NCBI GenBank assembly: GCA_002405475.1
Contig: DHLX01000036.1
Location: 4,099 to 68,098, forward strand
Source: Burkholderiales bacterium UBA4657
GTDB taxonomy: Bacteria > Pseudomonadota > Gammaproteobacteria > Burkholderiales > Burkholderiaceae_E
Direction: 5' to 3'
DNA length: 64,000 nucleotides
Position 1 is the stretch's first letter; each line of letters starts with the position of its first letter. Made by a program: the position numbers and the translations under genes. The notes beneath the pieces were generated by a model. The model ran no database searches and was not told the origin of the DNA. It saw only the letters and a list, made by a program, of their open reading frames with translations. Shown one piece after another: positions 1 through 7,097 of this stretch.

Positions 1-234
1 ATAGACGTAGTGGGTGGTCTCGGGTGGGAAGCCGGGTTGGGTGATCTGGCGTTGTACGCGTCTTCCTAGCAGGTCGTACTGGTAGGTGGCGGTGTGTTCA
101 GGGGTGCTGACTTGGGTCAGGCGTTGTTGGCTGTCCCAGGCGAGCCAGGCCCCGAGTCGGCGCGGATGTGGCTCGCCGTGTCGGTGAACAGGACGGTTCC
201 ACGCCCTGCCCTGGCTGCGCCGGCTACGGGGCAT
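1..234 (-). pseudogene. RHS-repeat protein fragment (partial, runs off window)
   Basis: The reverse strand translates to a recognisable RHS/YD-repeat stretch in the last 60 or so residues before the window edge. It includes a WDSQQRLTQV block followed by TYQYDLLGRRVQRQ, the typical YD-LGR repeat signature, and it is still open at base 1. Upstream, toward higher coordinates, the frame stays open to about 444 but the translation stops looking RHS-like. No ribosome binding site marks a start; an in-frame ATG lies at 232-234. RHS proteins are large secreted or surface-exposed toxin carriers. Here only the left end of a piece is visible, so this is either a remnant or the broken beginning of an orphan RHS tip. 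The DNA left of the window would decide. Confidence 0.55.
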
Positions 235-301
235 GGCGCTCACCACGGGGTCAGTGCTTTTGTTTGGCCTGCCCCACGGAGTGGAGGCAGGGTGGAGGGC
301 T

Positions 302-478
302 TTACCGCTCTGTGCGTAATGGCGTGTTTTGTACACGGGTATGCTGGAGCACAGGCTGGGTGTTTTCGACAATTTCACGCGTTGAGTTATGGTGCTGCTT
401 GGCAAGGCGATCTTTGACTTCCCATAGCTCTTGCAATATCGGATCTACTAGGCTTGATGTTGGTAGCGGTGCATTCAT
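302..478 (-). CDS. Small partner of PIN-domain toxin (putative antitoxin)
   Basis: A 58-residue ORF starts with an ATG that overlaps the TGA of the PIN gene by four bases (ATGA), so the two are almost certainly translationally coupled. The N-terminal part contains DPILQELWEVKDRLAKQH, an amphipathic helical segment. I recall DPI-ELW-VKD-type small proteins placed next to PIN genes of this kind. The C-terminal half is polar and looks unstructured. There is no obvious DNA-binding fold. I infer that it is the cognate antitoxin, or at least a binding partner, of the upstream PIN protein. That rests on gene order and the overlap, not on a demonstrated activity. Confidence 0.6.
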   Translation of the reverse strand: MNAPLPTSSLVDPILQELWEVKDRLAKQHHNSTREIVENTQPVLQHTRVQNTPLRTER

Positions 479-948
479 GGTGACTCCAATAACTCTTCAG
501 GCGTGGCAATAACAAGATCGCAATATCCTAATTCTCTGAGCACGGCCTCAATTCTACGCCGCGCCCAGACGTTAGCAATATGCCGAAAGTTCCAACTAAC
601 AATAATTTCCAGGCGATACCACGCGGCATAAGCAATATGAACAGCATCTTGCGCAGCTTTAGCAGGTACAGCTTGCTGCGCAATTAAACTATCGGCCAAA
701 GCGATAATCTCTTCTTGGGGCGTCAGTAATGCCAAGTCTTTGATGAGATTTTGCCGATATTGTACTGCCGACGGGTCACCTTGACTGCATTCAACCTCAA
801 CCAAGGGGGATATGTATAAATCGAACTGTTCACGAGACTCCCAGAAACGTTGGGTCGCTACCTGACGTCCAGCTATCTCAGTATTATTGGCCAAACGAGC
901 AGTTAGGTAACTGATCACGGAAGTTTCTACATAAAGGCTTGGTTTCAT
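475..948 (-). CDS. PIN-domain protein, VapC-like toxin candidate
   Basis: This 157-residue protein has the layout of a PIN-domain nuclease. It starts with YVETSVISYL, where the first acidic position is Glu rather than the usual Asp, as in the YVETS branch of the family. It has central acidic residues (VEVECSQGD). The C-terminal DAVHIAYAAW block is followed by VSWNFRHIAN, which carries the conserved Asp-x-x-His and Asn. PIN proteins of type II toxin-antitoxin modules cleave RNA with a bound metal ion. The gene overlaps a 58-residue ORF by four bases downstream, which fits a toxin-partner pair. It lies in a disrupted accessory strip next to a truncated paralogue. RNase activity is inferred. Confidence 0.8.
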   Translation of the reverse strand: MKPSLYVETSVISYLTARLANNTEIAGRQVATQRFWESREQFDLYISPLVEVECSQGDPSAVQYRQNLIKDLALLTPQEEIIALADSLIAQQAVPAKAAQDAVHIAYAAWYRLEIIVSWNFRHIANVWARRRIEAVLRELGYCDLVIATPEELLESP

Positions 949-986
949 CGTGGCAATATAGCATGCAGGTTGACGAATAAAATCCC

Positions 987-1160
987 TTAGGGGAGAGAAT
1001 ATCGGACGTTGCCTCTTTGAGTAGTCTGTACTCTAACATTGATGTAATCACCGGCCTGAATATTCTCAAAGCGTCGCGGATCTTGTAAGGTCATCAGCTG
1101 GCCGCGTGATGTCTCAATGACAATTCTCGTATAGCCTTGAGAGTACCGGGCTGGAATCCA
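987..1160 (-). pseudogene. Unrecognised gene remnant
   Basis: An open stretch of about 57 codons ends in TAA at 987-989 and is preceded directly by an in-frame TGA. It has no ATG near its beginning. The translation (for example GYTRIVIETSRGQLMTLQDP, then FENIQAGDYINVRVQ) looks like the end of a small beta-rich domain rather than random sequence. It sits between the ankyrin gene and the PIN gene on the same strand. I read it as the 3' end of a broken gene of unknown family; chance remains possible. Confidence 0.3.
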
Positions 1161-1175
1161 TCATCTCATCGAGAT

Positions 1176-1541
1176 TCACTCTTGCCCTAAGAGTCGCTCA
1201 AGTATCGGAGCATAGCTCTCAAGTTTGGCCACTTCTAGTGGGGTCTGGCCGACATCATTTTTCCGGTGTATATCTGCACCATGCTCAATCAGAGCACTAG
1301 CCGCATCTGTCTGCCGAGAGATGATGGCCGCATGTAGTGGCGTATTTCCCTTGTCATCCACTGAGTCAACGCTTGCACCTGCATTGATCAAGACGGTAAT
1401 ACCAGCCCGGTCACCAAGTTTCGCCATCCAATGGAGGGGTGACTCTCCACGTTCCCCACGGCTGTCAATATTTACGTTCATCACATCGTGGAAACCCGCA
1501 TAAAGCGCAAAATCGGAAAGCACTTCAGATAGGGTTAACAT
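1176..1541 (-). CDS. Small ankyrin-repeat protein
   Basis: About 121 residues are predicted from the ATG at 1541, which has GGAG six bases upstream. A longer GTG reading from 1565 has no such site. Residues from about 30 on contain three ankyrin units, recognisable as GESPLHWMAKLGD, GNTPLHAAIISRQ and GQTPLEVAKLES, each followed by an AGA/HGAD turn. There is no signal peptide. Ankyrin repeats are protein-binding scaffolds. Small bacterial ankyrin proteins often sit beside polymorphic toxins and sometimes act as immunity factors. The RHS fragment about 1 kb away makes that a possibility here, but nothing in the sequence proves it. Confidence 0.75.
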   Translation of the reverse strand: MLTLSEVLSDFALYAGFHDVMNVNIDSRGERGESPLHWMAKLGDRAGITVLINAGASVDSVDDKGNTPLHAAIISRQTDAASALIEHGADIHRKNDVGQTPLEVAKLESYAPILERLLGQE

Positions 1542-1671
1542 AGACAACTCCATTCTTGAAAACACTCAAGTTTACTTGCCAGGCATAAAAGGCGGGCTAC
1601 CTCCCTCCCGACACCACATTTGCCCATGATGCTGAGTGGCGTCCGATTTAGTGGACAGGCAAGTCATCGAA

Positions 1672-1971
1672 TTATGCTGCTGATGGTAAGGCACTACGTT
1701 GTAATAATTCTTGCGCCAGTTGCTCAATTTTTGTGCTGCCCGATAATACTGATAGGCCTTGCACAAATTGTCTTCGATTCTGTGCAGCCAGACTGTCGCC
1801 GCGCTGAATTTCAAGCAGGACGTAGTCCGAGATAAAACATTGTCCATGACGTTCGCGTTCCGCCCACCACTGGCGACTTATTTCTTGCTGTGCCAGCACA
1901 ATCACATCTCGCCCAGGGCGGCTGGTGAGGTAAGAAATAACCGAGGTTTCTACGTAGATTTTGCTAGGCAT
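1672..1971 (-). pseudogene. Truncated PIN-domain gene
   Basis: The 99 residues start MPSKIYVETSVISYLTSRPG and align along their whole length with the first two thirds of the PIN protein at 475-948. They then stop (TAA at 1672-1674) right after a SALPSAA segment that corresponds to the AVPAKAA just before the DAVHIA motif. The C-terminal part with the catalytic Asp-x-x-His and the WNFRH block is missing. No downstream frame in 1566-1671 restores it. The protein should therefore be inactive as a nuclease. The abrupt change of sequence suggests a recombination or insertion/deletion event rather than a point mutation. Confidence 0.7.
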
Positions 1972-2012
1972 GCGGGTATGCTAGCAAAAAACAGCGTAGC
2001 TAAACTGGTCTC

Positions 2013-2366
2013 TCATTTTAAAAAATCAAAAAGCACAGCAATTAAAAAAAGAATTACAGGCAATATAAAAAAACCTAACCCGATTAAAATGATCCAGGCA
2101 TCTGATTTTTTAATCGGGTATTTGTTTGTTGATTGACTTAACGATTGCTTTTTTTGATTCTGCAATGTTTTTGCAATAATTTTCTTCGCGATGTGATATT
2201 GCTCATCTTGAATTACGTACAAACGTAAAACATTGGGAACAAAAAAACCACCTAAAGATTTGGTCTTTTGACCTTCCAAAAAAACGTTTATACCTCTGTT
2301 TTGTAAAGCCGTAACGAGTTCATTCGCCTCTTGTTCTGAATCGGGTTCAAAAATAAATTTCATCAT
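2013..2366 (-). CDS. DUF2007-type protein with C-terminal membrane helix
   Basis: About 117 residues are predicted. The first 70 resemble the DUF2007 (putative signal-transducing protein) fold: an acidic start with EANELVTALQNRGI, a central strand VLRLYVIQDEQ, then a helix HIAKKII. A lysine-rich linker follows, then one strongly hydrophobic helix (WIILIGLGFFILPVILFLIAVLF) near the C-terminus, so the protein is probably anchored in the inner membrane. Two adjacent ATG codons at 2366 and 2363 are both plausible starts. The gene is AT-rich compared with its right-hand neighbours, in line with the accessory character of this end of the window. Its function is unknown. Confidence 0.65.
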   Translation of the reverse strand: MMKFIFEPDSEQEANELVTALQNRGINVFLEGQKTKSLGGFFVPNVLRLYVIQDEQYHIAKKIIAKTLQNQKKQSLSQSTNKYPIKKSDAWIILIGLGFFILPVILFLIAVLFDFLK

Positions 2367-2408
2367 CACCCTTGCAAATAGCAACCGACAGGCATTTACT
2401 TTGCACTC

Positions 2409-3320
2409 TCACTTCCCAGTCAAATGCTCCACCAGCAACCTGGCGCTGACTGGCAGCGCCTCAAAGTCACGCGCTACCAGCACAATACGACGGTGTGCCC
2501 AGTCATCGCTTAGTGGTATTGCTGTCAGTGCTCCGACCCCCTTCAGAAATTCAAATGCACGCAGGGGTATGACCCCAATGCCGAGGCCATTTTGTATCAT
2601 GCGGCATACCGCATCGAGACTGGTTACCTGGATACCCAGCTTCAATGGTTTGCCAGCCTGGGCTGCAGCTCGGCGTAAAGACTCGACCACGGCACTGTCC
2701 GATGGTAGCCCAACCTGGTCGTCGTCTAGAGTGTCTTGAAATGCTACCCGCTCGCAGCCAGCTAACCGATGACCCTGCGGGACGATAACCGCCAATTGAT
2801 CATCGCGGTAGTGCCTGCTTTGCAGGCCGCGCAGGTCGCCCAGATCGGCGCAGATTCCGATGTCGGTAGCACCTTCTTCAAGCGCTTTCAGAATGGCGTG
2901 ACTGAGGTGTTCTTGCAGGTCAATTTTGATTTGCTGGTGCTGTTCTAAAAATGAGCCCAGGTCTTCAGGTAAAAATTGCACTATGGCCGAGATATTGGCA
3001 TAGACCCTGATATGACCACGAACACCTGCGGCGTATTCGCTCAGCTCGCCCTGCATTTTTTCCAGGCTGTGCAAGACCGAGCGCGCATGGTGTTGCAGGC
3101 TTTCCCCAGCCGGGGTCAGGCTCACTCCCTTAGAATGGCGGTAAAACAGTGCGGCACCAAGCATTTCCTCCAGATCGGCAATGCGTTTGCTGATCGCTGA
3201 GGCCGCAATATACTCACGCTCTGCCGCGCGACCAATACTGCCTGTTTCACATACCGCGATAAACAGTTGCAAGGACACAAGATCGAGGCGGCGTACAAAG
3301 CTACGTTCATGCGGGGTCAT
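2409..3320 (-). CDS. LysR-family transcriptional regulator
   Basis: At 303 residues this is the normal length for the family. Residues 13-70 form the winged helix-turn-helix (LQLFIAVCETGSIGRAA, then SAISKRIADLEEMLG and LFYRHSKGVSLTPAG). The rest is the periplasmic-binding-protein-like effector domain, with the usual GIGVIPLRAF loop near residue 250. Such regulators are tetramers that control a nearby gene, often divergent, in response to a small metabolite. Here no divergent gene lies next to its start: the upstream M48 lipoprotein, MFS carrier and aroC genes are all on the same strand. The target and effector cannot be told from sequence. Confidence 0.9.
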   Translation of the reverse strand: MTPHERSFVRRLDLVSLQLFIAVCETGSIGRAAEREYIAASAISKRIADLEEMLGAALFYRHSKGVSLTPAGESLQHHARSVLHSLEKMQGELSEYAAGVRGHIRVYANISAIVQFLPEDLGSFLEQHQQIKIDLQEHLSHAILKALEEGATDIGICADLGDLRGLQSRHYRDDQLAVIVPQGHRLAGCERVAFQDTLDDDQVGLPSDSAVVESLRRAAAQAGKPLKLGIQVTSLDAVCRMIQNGLGIGVIPLRAFEFLKGVGALTAIPLSDDWAHRRIVLVARDFEALPVSARLLVEHLTGK

Positions 3321-3344
3321 GGCACTGTCTGTCGGGGTCGATAT

Positions 3345-4175
3345 TCATTTGCGTATCTCTTTGTTTTGTTGATACAAGGGCATGACACGCTGGGCGTATT
3401 GTGTCAGATCATTGATGCGCGTTGCATAAGACGGATGTGTGGACAAAAACTGTGGCGGTCCACCATTGCCAGCGCGCTGCATTTTTTGCCAGATGCTGAC
3501 AGCGGCGCGTGGATCGTAACCTGCTCGCGCCATGAGTTCAATGCCTATGCGATCAGCTTCAGTTTCCATTTCCCGGCTATTAGGCAAGCCAACTAGCAAT
3601 TGGTAGCCTTGGCTCGCAGTGCGTGTGTCAGTACCAGTGGCTGCCCCGAGTATGGAAATAAGCAGATTGGCACCTACTTCTTTCGAAATACGTTCACGCG
3701 CATGTTCGCGCAGGGCATGGGAAATTTCATGCCCCATGACAGCCGCCAGTTCGTCATCGGTGAGTTGCAGACGTTCTATCAGACCAGTGAAAACCGCTAT
3801 TTTTCCTCCAGGCATACACCATGCATTCAACTGGTCTGAGGTAATGACGTTCGCTTCCCAGGACCAACGCGAAGCATCGGCACGAAATACTGCGGTATGT
3901 GGAATCATGCGCTGCATGATCTCGCGTACCCGCTGTACCTGTTCCGGGTTACGGTTGAGCTGACCCTTTTTATTGGCTTCGTTCAATGTCGTGCGGTATT
4001 GGTCCAGTGCCATGCCATCGACCTGGCGCTGTGACACCAGCATATTTTGCTCTCGGTCAACACCGACAACACCCGGTTGAGTGGTTTTTACGGTCTGACA
4101 CGAAGCCAGCGCCAGCAGGGCCAGCGTTGCTGCTACCAGTCTTTTTCCCAGTTGCACTAGCGTAAAACCAGTCAC
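3345..4175 (-). CDS. M48-family periplasmic metalloprotease lipoprotein
   Basis: The 276-residue protein has a short hydrophobic leader ending in a lipobox (LALASC, Cys26), so it is probably a lipoprotein. The zinc motif HEISH is at residues 149-153, and the third ligand lies in the EADRIG segment around residue 206. This is the layout of LoiP/YcaL-type M48 peptidases, which handle misfolded outer-membrane or periplasmic proteins in enterobacteria. The start is GTG and overlaps the TGA of the upstream MFS gene (GTGA), so the two are probably co-translated. Its substrate here is unknown. Confidence 0.88.
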   Translation of the reverse strand: MTGFTLVQLGKRLVAATLALLALASCQTVKTTQPGVVGVDREQNMLVSQRQVDGMALDQYRTTLNEANKKGQLNRNPEQVQRVREIMQRMIPHTAVFRADASRWSWEANVITSDQLNAWCMPGGKIAVFTGLIERLQLTDDELAAVMGHEISHALREHARERISKEVGANLLISILGAATGTDTRTASQGYQLLVGLPNSREMETEADRIGIELMARAGYDPRAAVSIWQKMQRAGNGGPPQFLSTHPSYATRINDLTQYAQRVMPLYQQNKEIRK

Positions 4176-5332
4176 TCGTCTTTCTCCTGTATCGTTGTGG
4201 CGTCATATCGACGCAATATCAGGACTACGCCAGCACCGAGCATGGCTACCATGGCTGAACCCAGAAAAGCCGCAGCAGGCGAAACCCGCTCCCACCATTG
4301 TGCTGCCACGAGCCCGCCCAGCGACCCGCCCAAACCATAGCCTACTGCAACATAAAGCGCCTGACCACGGGCAGTCAAACCGGATCCGAACCAGCGTTGT
4401 AACAGTGCCATGCTGGCGCTATGATGCATACCAAAAGTCACTGCGTGCATCAGCTGTGCCAGTACCAACAGTATGAGCGAGTGAGCCCCAAACCCAATCA
4501 TGAAAAATCGTACGGCACAAATCAAGAAGCTGCAAAGTAACAAGGTGTTAAGTGCGTAACGGGTCAATACCTGGGCCTGATAAAAGAAAAAAATGATCTC
4601 GGCCAGCACACCCAATGCCCACATCAGGCCTATGAATGAGGGCGAGAAACCTAACCGGGCCAGGTAAAGTGAATAGTAGGCATAGAGTGCCGCATGGGCA
4701 AAAATCATTAGAAATACGGTCAAAAAAAACAGCAGTACAGGCGGTTGGCATAGCAGCCGCCCCATTTTTCCGGCCTGGCTGGCTGCCTTATCAATCGTAG
4801 GGGTGGGTAAGGTCAGGGTAGCCAGCAACAGCAGGAATAACAGCAGCACACCCAGCGCCGGGTACCAGCGTAGTCCAATCTGATCCAGTAACGCTCCAGC
4901 ACCCAGCACTGAAACAATAAATCCTATGGAACCCCACAAGCGTAGCCGACCATAGCGCGACAGATCTCCTTTGAGCGAGTGAATGGTGACCGATTCGCCC
5001 AGAGGTACCTGAGCCGCAGTACATAAATTAAGCAGTACCAAAATCAGAAACATCAAGGCAAAGCTATTGCCTAACGTCAACATTGCAAACATCGGGATGG
5101 CGCACAAGGCGCTGATTTTCAATAACAGGGCGGGCTGGTGGCTACGGTCTGCCAGCCAGCCCCAGCCGTAGGGGCCGACAATCCGCATGGCTTGCAGCAA
5201 CGACACCAGTATTCCTATTTCCAGTGCTGAAAAGTGCTGATGCTGTAAATACAGTGCCAAATAGGGAGAGTAGGCACCTATAAAGGCGAAATAGCAAAAA
5301 AAAAGCGTGGCATAAGGCCAACGTGCCGCCAT
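4172..5332 (-). CDS. MFS transporter, HcaT/LacY-like branch
   Basis: The 386 residues contain about twelve hydrophobic segments. An MFS loop signature (GWLADRSHQP) follows the second helix, and a second-half hinge appears at LMWALGVLAEI. The shape fits the MFS_1_like group, which includes the putative 3-phenylpropionate permease HcaT and nucleoside or sugar symporters. It lies three bases downstream of aroC and overlaps the M48 lipoprotein gene, so the three form one transcription unit. The shared operon does not reveal the substrate, and aromatic-acid transport is only a guess. Confidence 0.82.
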   Translation of the reverse strand: MAARWPYATLFFCYFAFIGAYSPYLALYLQHQHFSALEIGILVSLLQAMRIVGPYGWGWLADRSHQPALLLKISALCAIPMFAMLTLGNSFALMFLILVLLNLCTAAQVPLGESVTIHSLKGDLSRYGRLRLWGSIGFIVSVLGAGALLDQIGLRWYPALGVLLLFLLLLATLTLPTPTIDKAASQAGKMGRLLCQPPVLLFFLTVFLMIFAHAALYAYYSLYLARLGFSPSFIGLMWALGVLAEIIFFFYQAQVLTRYALNTLLLCSFLICAVRFFMIGFGAHSLILLVLAQLMHAVTFGMHHSASMALLQRWFGSGLTARGQALYVAVGYGLGGSLGGLVAAQWWERVSPAAAFLGSAMVAMLGAGVVLILRRYDATTIQEKDE

Positions 5333-5335
5333 TGC

Positions 5336-6442
5336 TCAGCGGCCAGGTAAATGTGCAGGGATGATGGGGGTCGCGACCCTGACCTCGGCATTTTGTGCCC
5401 GATGACGCAGGGCGTGATCCATCAATACCAGCGCCAGCATAGCCTCGGCGATGGGAGCGGCACGTATGCCGACACACGGGTCGTGGCGGCCATGTGTTTC
5501 CACCATGGCAGGCTGGCCGGTTTTATCTATGGACTGCTTCGGGCTGCGGATGGAACTGGTAGGCTTGATGGCAATCGACACGGTGATGTTCTGGCCGGTG
5601 CTGATACCGCCCAGCACTCCACCTGCGTTATTGGTTTTGAAGCCTTCAGCAGTCATCTCATCGCCATGCTCGCTACCTTTATGCGCCACGCTGGCAAAAC
5701 CGGCACCGATCTCGACCCCCTTGACGGCATTGATCCCCATCATGGCGTAGGCAATATCGGCGTCTAGCTTGTCGAACAGGGGCTCACCCAGCCCTACCGG
5801 AATATTTTCAGCGACAACGTTAATACGGGCACCGACCGAATCGCCAGCCTTGCGCAAGGCGTCCATATAGGCTTCGAGTTGCGGCACAATAGCGACATCG
5901 GGCGCAAAGAACGGATTGTCGGGGACGTACTGCCAGTCACTAAACGGAATGGCGATTTCACCCAGCGCTGCCATATGGGCGCGGATGACGGTACCGTATT
6001 TTTCCTGCAACCATTTTTTGGCTATGGCTGCCGCCCCTACCACCGGCGCTGTCAGACGCGCCGAACTGCGGCCACCACCACGATGGTCGCGAATGCCATA
6101 TTTATGCCAGTAGGTATAGTCGGCATGGCCGGGACGAAACGATTCGACAATATTGCCGTAGTCCTTGCTGCGCGCGTCTTGGTTGCGTATCAGCAACGCA
6201 ATCGGGGTTCCAGTGGTTTTACCCTCGAAAACGCCAGACAGAATTTCTACCGTATCCGGCTCCTGGCGCTGGGTGACATGGCGTGAAGTGCCGGGCTTGC
6301 GCCGATCGAGTTCGGCCTGAATGTCGGTCTCATTCAGGTTCAGCCCAGGAGGGCAGCCATCGACTACGCAGCCAATAGCAGGACCGTGCGATTCGCCAAA
6401 CGTGGTGACACAAAACAAATGACCCAGGGTATTGCCGGACAT
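5336..6442 (-). CDS. aroC: Chorismate synthase
   Basis: The 368-residue enzyme converts 5-enolpyruvylshikimate-3-phosphate to chorismate with reduced FMN, the last common step for aromatic amino acids, folate and quinones. Family signatures are clear: FGESHG at residues 15-20, RPGHAD at 103-108, and the R-G-G-G-RSSAR run at 121-129. Full length and intact. It is the first gene of a run with the MFS carrier and the M48 lipoprotein. A CBS-domain gene diverges upstream across about 107 bases. Confidence 0.98.
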   Translation of the reverse strand: MSGNTLGHLFCVTTFGESHGPAIGCVVDGCPPGLNLNETDIQAELDRRKPGTSRHVTQRQEPDTVEILSGVFEGKTTGTPIALLIRNQDARSKDYGNIVESFRPGHADYTYWHKYGIRDHRGGGRSSARLTAPVVGAAAIAKKWLQEKYGTVIRAHMAALGEIAIPFSDWQYVPDNPFFAPDVAIVPQLEAYMDALRKAGDSVGARINVVAENIPVGLGEPLFDKLDADIAYAMMGINAVKGVEIGAGFASVAHKGSEHGDEMTAEGFKTNNAGGVLGGISTGQNITVSIAIKPTSSIRSPKQSIDKTGQPAMVETHGRHDPCVGIRAAPIAEAMLALVLMDHALRHRAQNAEVRVATPIIPAHLPGR

Positions 6443-6549
6443 GACAAACTTTCAATAGGAAACTGACAGGTGATATTTTAGCCGGGAGTGACAAGAACCC
6501 CCACTAGCGTTACGATGATGACATGAAAAAAGTCTAAAAGGAGATGACA

Positions 6550-7011
6550 ATGAAAGTCAGCGATATTTTGCGTGTTAAGGGCAATACCCTGTTTACCGTA
6601 ACGCCGGATACGCCGCTGGTCTCAGCCGTTGCCACCATGGCCGAGCATGATATTGGCTCGCTTGTCGTAATGGAATACGGTGAACTGGCGGGTATGCTAA
6701 CTTTCCGCGAGGTCATTAAACGATTGCATGCCAACGGCGGTGCCGTGGGGGGCACGCATGTCCGCTCGGTCATGGACGATCACCCCATGACCTGTACTCC
6801 CGCTACCGAGGTCAATCAAGTACGGCGCATGATGCTGGAAAAACACACTCGTTATCTGCCAGTAATGGATGGAAAAACCTTGATCGGAGTCATTTCTTTT
6901 TACGATGTAGCACGCGCGGTATTCGAGGCGCAATCGTTTGAAAACAAAATGCTCAAGGCTTACATACGCGACTGGCCAGTAGAAGAGACCGATAGTCAGG
7001 ACAATCGGTAG
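6550..7011 (+). CDS. CBS-domain pair protein
   Basis: The protein has 153 residues when started at the second ATG, which has GGAG six bases upstream; an ATG two codons earlier would leave no spacing. Two CBS motifs cover roughly residues 5-60 (ending MLTFREVIK) and 75-135 (ending GVISFYDVAR). There is no catalytic domain. Stand-alone CBS pairs bind adenine nucleotides and regulate partner enzymes or channels. In betaproteobacteria such a gene is often found near central metabolic genes. Nothing adjacent identifies a partner. Confidence 0.88.
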   Translation: MKVSDILRVKGNTLFTVTPDTPLVSAVATMAEHDIGSLVVMEYGELAGMLTFREVIKRLHANGGAVGGTHVRSVMDDHPMTCTPATEVNQVRRMMLEKHTRYLPVMDGKTLIGVISFYDVARAVFEAQSFENKMLKAYIRDWPVEETDSQDNR

Positions 7012-7097
7012 TACTTTACGCTACTTTTTTGATAGGGGCTGCACGCCGATGATGGCTGGTCTACAGTCCGTGTGCATTCACCACTATCGGAGTCTCT

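Noticed and set aside
1572..1847. A minus-strand open frame of 91 codons overlapping the truncated PIN gene
   Set aside because: It is in another frame of the PIN coding region and has no protein-like pattern; only its tail covers the sequence after the break.
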